Shown one piece after another: positions 46,741 through 58,586 of a DNA stretch of 64,000 nt (positions are counted from its first letter, which is position 1; every line of letters starts with the position of its first letter). This DNA is from Poa pratensis (Eukaryota; Streptophyta; Magnoliopsida; Poales; Poaceae). Under the pieces are notes generated by a model. It had not been told where the DNA came from. It made no database searches and was given only the letters and a program-made list of their open reading frames with translations. The stretch is taken from the NCBI GenBank assembly GCA_947311845.1, contig CAMZMU010000123.1, forward strand, positions 15,855,161 through 15,919,160. The letters are read 5' to 3'. A program made the translations under genes and the position numbers.

Positions 46741-47240
46741 AGGAGAAGTTGAAACTTAAAGCTTCTATTCCTAGGAAATTAGAAGATGGTTGGGGAACCA
46801 TCATTAAGGTAAAGGTGAATGATTTTGATTGCAATGCCTTGTGTGATCTTGGTGCAAGTATTTCGGTTTTGCCCAAGAAGTTTTATGATATTCTTGATTT
46901 GCACTTTGGGAACATTGTTATTTGGATGTTTTTCTCGCTGATAATGCTATGAAGAAACCTTTGGGGCGAGTTAATGATGTTTTTATTACAGTAAACAATA
47001 ACCTTGTCCCGTTGATTTTATTGTTATGGATATTGAATGCAATGCATCTTGTCCTATTGTTTTGGAAGGACCTTTTCTTGAACTGTTGGTGCCATCATTG
47101 ATATGAAGAAGGTAATACAGGTACCAATTTCCTCTCAAGAAAGGTATGGAACACTTCCCTAGGAAGAGAATGAAGTTACCTTTTGACTCTATTGTTAGGG
47201 CAAGTTATGATGTTGATGCTTCTTCTCTTGATAACACTTG
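46740..47240 (+). pseudogene. Athila aspartic protease remnant
   Basis: KLEDGWGTIIKVKVNDFDCN is followed by CDLGASISVLPKKFYD, the Athila form of the protease active site (D-L-G-A). After a frameshift, further strands resembling the C-terminal half appear (FIVMDIECNASCPIVLEGPF). No RT follows; the sequence passes straight to the 3' non-coding region. Confidence 0.65.
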
Positions 47241-47639
47241 ATTTTCACTTTCTGCGCCTAGCTGAAAGGCGTTAAAGAAAAGCGCTTATGGGAGACAACC
47301 ATCGTTTTTATTTGCTGTTATTTTTGTTTTCTTTGAGTCAAGGAGTTTTGTTACTTCTGTAGCAACTCCTTTGTATCTTTATTTTATCGCATGTTGTGCC
47401 AAGTAAAGTTCTATATTGAAAGTTGATGCAAGATTTGGATTTCTGCGCAGTGACAGATTTTTAGCTGTCACGGATTTGAGCTTATCTCCCTGTAGAAAAT
47501 TCAAAAATTCTGAAAAACATCACGCATATCCTGAGATATGTACGCAACTTTCATTATTTTAGGCCAGATCCATCTGAGCAACTTAAGTGCCTCGAAAAAA
47601 ATTCGTCATTCCAGACGTTCTGTTTGTCACAGATTCTGC

Positions 47640-48632
47640 CTTTTGTTTTGCATTCGCTCTTTTACTGTGTTTGTGTGGATTTCTTTGCTCCACAAAGCAT
47701 TGGTGGCTGTAGCTAATGTCCAGAAGCTTTGGATGATTGTATCATTACAGAATATGAGAATTTTTGATTAGCACTAACCCTCTAATGAGAACTATCTTGA
47801 GTTTTGGTGTGAAGGAAGTGTTTCATGATCAAGCGAGAAGGGTGATATTATGTGATCAAGAAGAGTGAAAAGCCTAAGCTTGGGGATGCCCCCGTGGTTC
47901 ATCCCAACCATATTCAGAGAGCTCAACGTCTAAGTTGGGAATGCCTTGGGAATCCCCTTCTTCATCAACAACTTATCAGTATCTCTAGTAACTATTTTTA
48001 ATTCTTTCAATCTTATGCGCTTTACTTGGAGCATCTGTGTGTTTTTATTTTGTGTTTGTTTCGCGGATCCTTGCAATCTTGTGTGGGGAGAGAGCACGCC
48101 GCGTTTTCATGTGATCGCATGTTTTCACTTTTATTTGTTGAGTATTCTTAACTAGCTACTGCAGTGCTTTTAGCTCCTGTTTTTCATGCATCTCTTCGAG
48201 CTGTTAGCACTTGTTTATAATACTCTCTTGCTGCTTATATTATCATTTGGAGAGTTTATGTTTTAAATAAATTGATTGGTGTTTGTTTGGAAGAAGAAAA
48301 ATGCTACCTGTAGTAGTTGGTATTGGAAAAGACATATACATTCTTGTAGATCATTGTCTTGTTTCGATTTGATTCTTTGCAATTGTTTTGAGCTCTCAAG
48401 TAGATCATGTTTATGCTCTTGCATCATGTAGTTAAAGCCTAGTAGTGGAGAACTACGTAGAGCTTGTTGAGACTTGGGATGCATATTTGTTCTCTCTAGG
48501 TCTAGATATTTTCTGGTAAAATGTTTGAGCAACAAGGAGAACAGTGTAGAGTCTTATAAATTGCATAATTTTTTATGTGATTCTTGCTGTACCGGTTTAT
48601 ACTTGTGTTTGCTTCAAACAACTCTTGCTAGC
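47640..48632 (+). repeat. First copy of a ~1 kb repeat abutting the N gap
   Basis: From TTTTGTTTTGCATTCGCTC to CAACTCTTGCTAGC, matching 48646-49668 nearly throughout. It differs mainly by 1-3 base losses. Confidence 0.85.
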
Positions 48633-48645
48633 NNNNNNNNNNNNN
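48633..48645. other. Assembly gap (13 N)
   Basis: A run of undetermined bases, placed exactly where one ~1 kb copy ends and the next begins. Confidence 0.99.
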
Positions 48646-49668
48646 ATTTTGTTTTGCATTCGCTCTTTTACTGTGTTTGTGTGGATTTCTTTGCTCCACA
48701 AAGCATTGGTGGCTGTAGCTAATGTCCAGAAGCTTTGGGATTGATTGTATCATTACAGAATATGAGAATTTTTGATTATGCACTAACCCTCTAATGAGAA
48801 CTGTCTTGAGTTTGGTGTGAAGGAAGTTTTCAAGGATCAAGCGAGAAGGGTGATATTATGTGATCAAGAAGAGTGAAAAGCCTAAGCTTGGGGATGCCCC
48901 CGTGGTTCATCCCAACCATATTCAGAGAGACTCAAGCGTCTAAGCTTGGGGATGCCCAAGGCATCCCCTTCTTCATCAACAAACTTATCAGGTCATCTCT
49001 AGTGAAACTATATTTTAATTCTTTCACATCTTATGCGCTTTACTTGGAGCGTCTGTGTGTTTTTATTTTTGTTTTTGTTTGAATAAATTCGGATCCTAGC
49101 AATCCTTGTGTGGGAGAGAGACACGCTCCGCTTTTTCATGTGAATACTCATGTTCTTCACTTATATTTGTTGAGTATTCTTAACTAGCTACTGCAGTGCT
49201 TTTAGCTCCTGTTTTTCATGCATCTCTTCGAGCTGTTAGCACTTGTTTATAAATACTCTCTTGCTGCATTATATTATCATTTGGAGAGTTTATGTTTAAA
49301 TAAATTATTGGTGTTTGTTTGGAAGAAAGAAAATGCTACATGTAGTAGTTGGTATTGGAAAAGACATATGCATTCTTGTAGATCATTGTCTTGTTTCGAT
49401 TTGATGCTTTGCAATTGTTTTGAGCTCTCAAGTAGATCATGTTTAAGCTCTTGCATCATGTAGTTAAAGCCTAGTAGTGGAGAACTACCGTAGAGCTTGT
49501 TGAGACTTGGGATGCATATTTGTTCTCTCTAAGGTCTAGATATTTTCTGGTAAAATGTTTGAGCAACAAGGAAGACAGTGTAGAGTCTTATAATACTTGC
49601 AATATGTTTTTATGTGATTCTTGCTGTACCGGTTTATACTTGTGTTTGCTTCAAACAACCTTGCTAGC
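48646..49668 (+). repeat. Second copy of the ~1 kb repeat after the N gap
   Basis: Colinear with 47640-48632 and slightly longer, with fuller forms of shared phrases (for example AAGCTTGGGGATGCCCAAGG near 48941). It is part of the Athila 3' non-coding region. Confidence 0.85.
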
Positions 49669-50897
49669 CTAAACTCTGTACTGAGAGGGAATGCTTCTCG
49701 TGCATCCAAAACTTGAGCCAAAACCCATGCCATTTGTGTCCACCATACCTACCTACTATGTGGTATTTCCTGCCATTCCAAGTAAATATTTCATGTGCTA
49801 CCTTTAAACTATTCAAAACTTTATTACTCCTTATTTGTGTCAATGTTTTATAGCTCATGAGGAAGTATGTGGTGTTTTATCTTTCAATCTTGTCATTTAC
49901 TTCTGACAGACTTTCACCAATGGACTAGTGGCATATACATCCGCTTATCCAATAATTTGCAAAAAGAGCTGGCAACGGGGTGCCCAGCCCCAATTAATTA
50001 CAACTTTCATTAATAATTCTCTTCACATGTTTTGCCCTGATTTATCAGTAAGCAACTTAATTTGCAAATAGACACTCCTCCATGGTATGTGAATGTTGGA
50101 AGGCACCCGAGGATTCGGTTAGCCATGGCTTGTGTAAGCAAAAGGTTGGGAGGAGTGTCATCTATAAAGAAACTAAAATACATGTGTAAACAAAAGAGAA
50201 GAGGGATGATCTACCTTGCTGGTAGAGATAACGTCCTTCATGGGAGCCGCTCTTGAAAGTCTGGTTGACAAGGGGGTTAGAGTGCCCACTACCATTCGTT
50301 GACAACAACAAACACCTCTCAAATACTTATTTTGTGCTCTCTATATGCTTTCGAAAACTTAAAAAGCTCTAGCACATGATTTAATCCCTGCTTCCCTCTG
50401 CGAAGGGCCTATCTTTTACTTTATGTTGAGTCAGTTTACCTACTCCTTTCTATCTTAGAAGCAAACACTTGTGTCAACTTTGTGTGCATTGATTCTTACA
50501 TTTACTTATTGCACTTGTTATATTGCTTTATGTTGACAACTATCCATGAGATATACATGTTACAAGTTGAAAGCGAATGCTGAAACTTAATCATCCTTTG
50601 TGTTGCTTCAATGCCTTTTACTTTGAATCTATTGCTTTATGAGTTACCTCTTATGCAAAACTTTTTGATGCTTGTCTTGAAAGTACTATTCATGAAAAGT
50701 TTTTGCTTATATGATTCATTGTTTACTCTTTATCTATTTGTTAGCAAACTATAGACCATTGCTTTGAGTCACTTCATTCATGACATGAGCCTTGCAATAT
50801 ATTGATCAAGATTGTGTGAAAGCATGTCTCCTCAGAAATTATTTGTTGTTATCGTTTTACCTACTCGAGGACGAGTAGAACTAAGCTTGGGGATGCT
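49669..50897 (+). other. Athila 3' non-coding region and polypurine tract
   Basis: No domain-bearing open frame. The stretch ends CTAAGCTTGGGGATGCT, the purine-rich primer site immediately before the 3' LTR. Confidence 0.6.
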
Positions 50898-52594
50898 TGA
50901 TACGTCTCCAACGTATCCATAATTTCTGCTGTTCCATGCTTATATTATACCATTTGCTACATGTTTTATATACACTTCATATCACTTTTATGCATTTTCT
51001 GGGACTAACCTATTAACAAGATGCCACAGTGCCAGTTCCCTGTTTTCTGCTGTTTTTGGTTTCAGAAAGTTACTTCTGGAAATATTCTCGGAATTGCACG
51101 AAACAAAAGGCCAAGTCCCTATTTTTCCACACGTACACGGAGTCCGAAGGAGAGACGAAGAGCCACGAGGTGGCCAAACCACCTGGCGGCGCGGCCCAGC
51201 CGCGCCAGCCTGTGGTTTGGGCCCCTCGGGGGTCCGCCGACATCGCCCCTTCGCCTATTTATTCCCCGAGGCGTGAAAACCCTAAAACACCGAGCCTTTC
51301 ATCCAGAACATATTCGCTGCCGCCGCCGTCGTCAACCCTAACTCGGGGGGTTCTGAAGCTCTTCCCGGCACCCTGCCGGAGAGGGGAATCATCACCGGAG
51401 GGCTCTACATCGCCATGCCCGCCTCCGGAGTGATGCGTGAGTAGTTCATCCTTGGACTATGGGTCCATAGCAGTAGCTAGATGGTTGTCTTCTCCACTTG
51501 TGCCATCATGTTTAGATCTTGTGAGCTGCCTATCATGATCAAGATCATCTTATTGTAATGCTACATGTTGTGTTTGCTGGGATCTGACTTATATTGATAC
51601 CTATGTGGAGCTGAATATTATATTATCATGTCTATGTCATTTGTGATCTTGCATGCTCTCCGTTACTTGTTGAAGCCTTGGCCAAGTGAATACTTGTGAC
51701 TCCAAGAGGGGGTATTTATGCATGATAGTTGGGTTCAACCTCTATTTAACCTGGGATAGTGACAGCAAGTTCTAAGGTTGTAGATGTGTTGTTGCCACTA
51801 GGGGTAAAACAGCAATGCTTTATTCAAGGATGAATGTATTGTTTACATTACGCACATTACTTAATGCAATTGTCTGTTGCTTGCAACTTAATACTGGAAG
51901 GGGTACGGATGTTAACCGGAAAGTGGACTATTTAGGCATAGATGCATGCTGGATAGCGGTCTATGTACTTTGTCGTAATGCCCAAATGAATCTCATAGTA
52001 GACACCACAACTCACACATGCATGTTATATGCACTTATCAATTGTCAATTGCCCAGCTGTAATTTGTTTACCCAGCATGTTAGTTATCTTATTGGAGAGA
52101 CACCACTAGTGAACTGTGGACCCCGGTCCATTCTTTTACATCTGAAATACAATCTACTGCAATCATTGTTCTCTACTGTTTTATGCAAACAAACATCATC
52201 TTCCATTCGATACGTTTAACCCTTTGTTTTCAGCAAGCCGGTGAGATTGACAACCTCACTGTTAAGTTGGGGCAAAGTAATTTGATTGTGTTGTGCAGGT
52301 TCCACGTTGGCACCGGAATCCCTGGTGTTGCGCCGCACTACACTCCTTCACCAACACCTTCGAAGCAACCTCGTTTTCCTACTGGTTCGATAAACCTTGG
52401 TTTCATACTGAGGGAAAACTTGCTGCTGCACTCATCATACCTTCCTCTTGGGGTTCCCAACTGACGTGTGACGTACAAGCATTGTTTCTGGTGCTGTTGC
52501 CAGGGAGATATTCCCTCGTGAACTTAGCGCTAGCAACACGTTTTCTGGCGCCGTTGCCGGGGAGATATTCCCTCGTCAACTTAGCGCTAGCAAC
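50898..52594 (+). repeat. 3' LTR of Athila-like element with internal PBS copies
   Basis: Starts TGATACGTCTCCAACG. Near its end it carries 57 bp units at 52496 and 52553, including TGGCGCCGTTGCCGGGGA, a primer-binding site inside the LTR. It terminates around GCGCTAGCAAC, where similarity to the 5' side stops. Confidence 0.75.
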
Positions 52595-53500
52595 CTGCTT
52601 GCACAAAGATTCTCCTCGTGTATCAAGCACATTTTCATTTCACCCTCTTTCGAAATAACATGTACAATTGACTCACAGTTCTGAAATTCTGATTGTTATT
52701 ATTTTGACAAAGCTGCCACTTAATTAACACCTTCGACAAAGTAGGGTTACAAATATTCATGAAAGTTCATGAAAGGAACGGTCCTACTCTGATTGCTCGT
52801 CTTCATGTTATTATTTTGACAAAGCTGCCACTTATTAACACTTTGGACAAAGTAGGGCTACAAATATGCATGAAAGAAACGGTCCTACTCTGGATGCTCG
52901 TCTTCATGTCCCTCTGCGTGAAATGGTGGAACAAAGGAAGCAATAGCATGGAGGGGGAGGTTCAGCAGTGCCTACAGGCTACTTTAGTTGTTCTCAGCTT
53001 CCCCTAGTTTAAATATGGAAATATGAGATCAAATGGTTGTCTGATTGCTTTAATTTTATTTAAGAACATGTCAGAAACAAAGAGCTTATGGAGAACCAAA
53101 TAAAACAGTAAAGCCAAGCAAGAAATGCAACTAATATATCATGCTATTAACTTGTTTCCTAAGCATCACAAAGCAAACACGAAGAGGTAAGCTTCATGTA
53201 ACTTATTGAAGATGTGAAAATTCCATTCTACTTACATGGAGATCCTTCATATTTAAGAAGAAAACTGAAGTTTAGAACTCAAGAGCAAACTGGTAATCAT
53301 GATGTTGGAGGCAAGATCAGCTCAATGCCTGCAAAGAATAGACATAATCATGGTTATCTCAGTATAACAAAATTCGTATGAAGGAAACACGAGCATTTTT
53401 CATGTTTAGACCATAATTTAATTCAAATGTTAGAAAAAAGCCTAAGGTTACAGAAAGATCACTGCGTGCAGCAAAGGTTTAGTTCTAGACAGTACAGTAA
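52595..53500. repeat. Intergenic DNA with ~112 bp tandem duplication
   Basis: TTATTATTTTGACAAAGCTG starts at 52696 and 52808. Both copies continue through ACAAAGTAGGG and GGTCCTACTCTG to GCTCGTCTTCATG. No gene recognised. Confidence 0.6.
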
Positions 53501-53726
53501 ACTGTCCACTAAGAGCAAACCGCCCAACCAAATTGTACAATTAGATACTCTATGGAAAGCCTGCAACATATTCTACAACTTATATTTAAAGACTAATTCT
53601 AAATTATGGACAAACTGTCCACTGAGAGCAAACCGCCCAACCAAATTGCACACTTAGATACTCTATGGAAAGCCTGCAACATATTCTACAACTTATATTT
53701 AAAGACTAATTCTAAATTATGGACAG
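53501..53726. repeat. Tandem duplication, 113 bp x 2
   Basis: Units start ACTGTCCACT at 53501 and 53614 and are almost identical (CCTGCAACATATTCTACAAC in each), indicating a recent duplication. Confidence 0.85.
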
Positions 53727-56540
53727 GCCAACCCAGAATTTGAGTCAAAGATTAGTGTCTTAAGGAATCAGGTACAGTACTTCTAGCTGAACCTATTAAC
53801 CCAGTTCAGAACAGCACAAGCTAAAATTGAATTAGGTCAGTGCTTCAAGTAAAAAAAAACGGATGCTTTGAAAACTATCAGTGCCCTGATCCTCGATGGA
53901 CTACAATAAGGCAATAAACGAACCACCTCAAACCAACCATGTCACCATGATTCAGACAAATAATAATAAATAAATAAAGTGGCAACATACATGGATTTCA
54001 AGATTAACCTATTGTCAATGGAACTGTTATCAGTCTCGGATGCCAAGTATGAAAAATGCATGAAAAAATCATTGTAATACTAAGGCACAATAATCAGGTG
54101 TGTAAGAATTAACCAACGGATCAGTGCTCAAAATGCAAGCACTGTACACAGCGATATAAGCCCAAAAACCAATCTGAAGTGGAAAATCACTATGATTCTA
54201 AATAAAATAACTAAAGATTTTACCACTTGTAGCATTTTGAATAGAAAAACTGCTTATCACATCAGCAAGTACGTACCCCATAGATAATGAGACTGTTGTG
54301 CTCTGCCCTTGTTCATCAGGAAGGACTGCGGCCAACAACACAACTACCTGGCCATTCATATGTCCTCAAATGTTGACGTGTCCTTTAAACAGAAAATGCA
54401 TAGGCAAAACTAACTGCTGTAACATGGAAAAGAGAAGTGGTGATTGTCATATAATTGGAACCAAGCACAGGGTAAATGAGCTGGACTTGCATGAAGACAA
54501 GTTAGTTTAACATTGTCCAAACAACGGGCGCCTGGGATTTTGAACTAAATATATAATCTAACAGAGATGTATGACCCTCCAAGGACATAATATTAGACGA
54601 ATGTAAACCATATGAGATCTAAGATAGATTTTTTAAGTTAGTAAAAGACTATGTTGTAGAAGATTTAATTAAGACTAAATAAGAGAACAAAGACACAAGT
54701 TCACAATAGTATTTGAAGTTTTCTATCTATGGTCACTTGGGTTGAGAAGATAATATCTTACATCGATATTCAGCACCCTCATATTGATAAAAGAAGACCA
54801 TGTCCTAAAATTATCAATCAAAGAGAATTGGTAAGACAAAGCCATCAAAGACAAATAGTCCAAAAGTCCTCCTAGATTTGAACAGAAGAGCAAGAGATTG
54901 CAAGTTGCAACAAATGAGAAACCAGTATAGTGTTACCAAGCAACATTGGCAATATAGAAATTGCAACAGTTATTATCTTCAATTGCAATTTTAATCAAAA
55001 TAAATATGAGTTTTTTTTCAGCTTCCTAATTTTCAGTTATCATTGAAGAAAGAATCTCCAGTTCAAAAGATAACAAAACTTCATATGTATGGCATATATA
55101 ATTTTTTTCAAGAAGGCATATGTAACTATTAACTGCATGCTTTATGAAGCTTTGCGTAGAACATAGAAATGCTTACCATCTGGTACATGCTCAAAGTTCA
55201 TGCATTTAAGTTAATTATTGGTTCTACACTTGTACACATGATATAATGCTAGCATACATGAGCCCAATCCAACATACAATGGAAAATATGCACATAAATT
55301 ATAAGAAATTGAATGAACAAAGTACATAAATGTAAATAAGAAAGTTGATCTGGTAGAAAGAAAATGGCATGCTCTATATTTAGATTGGAAGAGATATAGT
55401 ACACATACTATTTGAGTTCTACAAAGCTTGAAAGCATCCTGTGGGATTCGTGAGAATAAATTGGGATGTGATAGTGCAAGATCTTCACAGAAAATTACAC
55501 GATCTACTTCAGGAACATGTGTAGCATTAAAAATGTGTGCTTAACTGCAACACCAATTCTCCAAAAAGATGCAACCATGCTTTAGTTATCACGTAGTTGA
55601 GAAGTACAACATAGAGAACAAACTGAACATGAACTTAAAAAAGTTTGTGTTAGCTTTAGCCATACTGGAAGGCAACAAAGCTGCATAGGAACAAATAGTA
55701 CCTGCAAGTCCATCTAGCCGGTGACGCCATCGTCATCCCTAGATGGGCTCGTGACAACTGCATAAGGAGAAACCTTATCGGCAGGTGGCAAAACATGATA
55801 GAATTGACGCACCACGGAAAAAAAAAACCAGCGATAAATTAGGTGTGCCTGTAAATTATGGACTAAATATTAACAGAATGATTTTCTTAGTACAGTCAAT
55901 ATGGAGAGACATTTACAAAACTAAAGCAAGAGAATATAAAAATAAAAATACCTTGAATTCTCTGTCAGAAAGCCATTCAATATCCAAAAAAATCGAGCCA
56001 CTGCAATTTTTGCAATTATCAAATTGACTACTTGCAGCATATCTGCATATGAGACCTGTGACTTATTCTAGCGAAGAATAGTTCTGTGACATAGGTGGAA
56101 ACCACTTACTAAAACTACAATTTTACCTTGACCAGCAGCTGTTTGTCAGTGGGCACATGAACACTGACCTACATAGCTCTGGAGATGTACCAGGGTTACT
56201 AAAGAGACTGAGAAACCCATGAATCGGGAGCCCCCATGTGATGAAATGTCCGCATCCAATCCTGAAAATGAAACAATCATCTTATCAGCCAATATAATCA
56301 TTGTCGACAATTTAGCAAAGCGTCAAAGCCAACTGTGTAGTATAAAGAATATTTTGGTATGCAATAATTACATTTTGCATAGAACAATTGATAACAACCA
56401 CCAAGAGCTTCCTGCTCAACTAATTTCTGGGTGGAACATTTTTGGTCAACTGTACACTAATATACATTTTGAGCATGCTACCAAAATTATTTTTTACGAA
56501 TAGAGGAAAATTATTGGGAGCAAATTCAATTTGTACGCAA
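53727..56540. other. AT-rich DNA, intergenic or intronic
   Basis: About 2.8 kb with no supported coding exon, RNA gene or transposon end. It could be introns of a minus-strand gene starting in the GC-rich island near 57 kb, but I could not identify exons. Confidence 0.35.
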
Positions 56541-57440
56541 ATAGAAAGAGGAAATAAAAGGTGGAAGACGAAGAAAGCTTTGCAGCAGCAGCAGCTCGTC
56601 ACCTAATGCACCTCGTGTATTTTCCCTGGTTGTTCGGGAAGGCAGTAGGTCAGAGCTCGGATGTCTCCCCTTCTTTGGCCCTCGTCCTCTCTTCTACCCC
56701 ACCACTCCATCTCCGTGTCTGCTTCCTCTTCCTTCCAGTTCTCATCGGCGGCAGCAAACCATGGTCGAGCTGCGGCTGAGCACACGTAGGGGATTCAGGA
56801 GAAGATGGCGGCGGCTCTTCTTCCCGTTCCGATCACCATCTCTTATTTTCCGCATCCCCATTGTCATTCGCAGGCGCGAATCACCCAGCAGCAACCGAAG
56901 GCACCAGAAAATAAAACAAGAGAAAATAGCTCAAGATCTAGGGAAAATTATGCCAAAAAGGTTTCAATCGGGAAATGAAAAACTCACAGCGTCGGCCGCG
57001 AACTCTGCATCGGGCGAGCATGGCAGGAGGAGAAGGGGGAGGATGCACCTTGGTGGTGGCTCGCGCTCCTCTCTGTTGAGGACAACGACGCCACAGCATC
57101 CGTCACGGAGGCCCGCGCTGCACTGTGGAGCACGACGCCGCTACCGCGCCAGCATCGTGCTTCTTTTGTTCCCGTGCGCGGGGAAGAAGGGTGGGGCTGA
57201 AGGCTTCCGCTGGTCTGCTCCTGGTGGCCACCAACTGTTCCTCCCGGCGACGGCACGGTGGGCGGCGGCCGTTCGTGCGGAGGTATGAAATGCGACGCGA
57301 GCGTGACCGGAGGAGGCAGTGGTGGCGGCAGCACGCAGAGAGAAACACGAGGGAGCGGCGGCCCAAAGGGAAGGGGGAGAAGGAGACGCGGGGTGGCTGG
57401 TGGGGAGGGAGAAAGCGCGCGAAACAGGAGGCTACGCTGC
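56541..57440 (-). promoter_or_regulatory. GC-rich island, possible 5' region of an unidentified minus-strand gene
   Basis: GC content rises abruptly. On the minus strand a GC-rich stretch ends CCGACGCT followed by GTGAGTTTTT, a good splice donor near 56990, as in a first exon. Long open frames overlap on both strands (for example 56761-57288 plus), as GC-rich DNA produces by chance; none shows a known domain. I cannot name a product. Confidence 0.3.
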
Positions 57441-57575
57441 TAGTATTTCTTTGAAGGCATGCACCCCCTGTCTGAGAAGTCCCCTTGGGGTTTCAAGGTT
57501 TACCTCTCTTTAGATGGTATCTGCAACCGGAGGCTAAGCTGCTAGTATTTCTTTGAAGGTATGCACCCCCTGTCT
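57425..57575. repeat. Direct repeat of ~47 bp
   Basis: CTGCTAGTATTTCTTTGAAG with flanks, ending CACCCCCTGTCT, occurs twice, at about 57425-57472 and 57530-57577. Confidence 0.7.
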
Positions 57576-57577
57576 CT

Positions 57578-58586
57578 CTAGTTCTTGTAAGCGTTTTATG
57601 TGCGTTCTTGCCCAGAGCTCAAGTAATTGTTATGTACACAGGTAATTCTCGAGATAGAAGTGAGCTACAGCACAATGATGAAGAATACGATCTAATTGGT
57701 CTCCCTAATCTGTCGAACTAACCCTGGAGCAGGGTCTTCAGTCAATCTCTCTCCGATTTCTCGCTCTAGTTTCGCCATCCAAACTCTATCTGACAGACTT
57801 TATTATTCAGATAAGAAGGCTCTCGCCCTGCTCCATTTCATTGAAATGAAACAATTGAAATGAAACTATGAGTCCCCAAACGGTTTGCCTCTTACAACTC
57901 TTGGAGCATCAGGCTATTGCAAAAGTGTAGCACAGAAGCAGCTCAAATTTTTGTCACAGAGACTAAATGCGAGATTAGAACTGGAGCTCATTCTTCAAGC
58001 AATTATCTTATCCCTCTTGAACTCCAGCCCCTTCGCGATCCTGGGTTCCGCAAGACTTGTGGGGGGATGCTTAATCAAAAACTGTGTGAAGTTGCTTGGG
58101 ATAAAGGATTTGCCAACGCTGCCCGGAGCACCTTCTTCCTACATTGACATCAATTAGCCAGCAAATGGGGCCGTCCTTGGTCAATGGAGCCATCCTCGTT
58201 TCGGTCCTCGGTCAACTGGAGGACAGACGACGAGGTCAGGTCAGCCAAAATCTGGCAGGAGACACAGAAAGGCGCGTGTCGATGCTCAGAGCATCCCAGG
58301 ACTCACCGGCTTCCATGGTGCCAGCTTTCTCCTATCGTGTCTACTTGAGTCTGACAGTGTACATTCTTGGAGAAGTTAGAATGGGAGCCCTGGCACCCTC
58401 GACATCCGGTGATAACGACTAGTCAGATACCCATAATCTATAGCAGTATCCCTCGGACGACTCTTCCCCGTCTACCTTGGTGAGGTGCCCGGAGCGATCC
58501 AGCTTCACCCAGCAGAGGAATATTGGGAAGGCGTCTGGTGGCGGAGCGAGGACGTTCGGCGATGGGAGGTTTCCTTGTGGCAATGT
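57578..58586. other. Intergenic DNA with unclassified open frames
   Basis: Two overlapping frames (57885-58157 and 57917-58147) and 58144-58422 are open but show no pattern I recognise. They could be a fragment of a transposon gene. Nothing else is supported. Confidence 0.25.

Larger units (their letters stand above)
43316..52594 (+). mobile_element. Athila-like Ty3/gypsy element, pol-less and degenerate
   Basis: Related LTRs lie at 43316-~44930 (missing its first ~31 bp) and 50898-~52594. The 3' LTR starts TGATACGTCTCCAACG after the purine-rich AAGCTTGGGGATGC. The interior has an Athila PBS, gag fragments and a protease remnant, but no RT, RNase H or integrase. The 3' non-coding part contains the repeated AAGCTTGGGGATGCCC phrase typical of these elements. 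Frames are broken many times. A 13-N assembly gap lies inside. Target-site duplication cannot be tested because the 5' terminus is lost. Confidence 0.8.

Noticed and set aside
57885..58422. Overlapping plus-strand frames as a real gene
   Set aside because: Two frames are equally open, neither has a recognisable domain, and both end at unrelated points.
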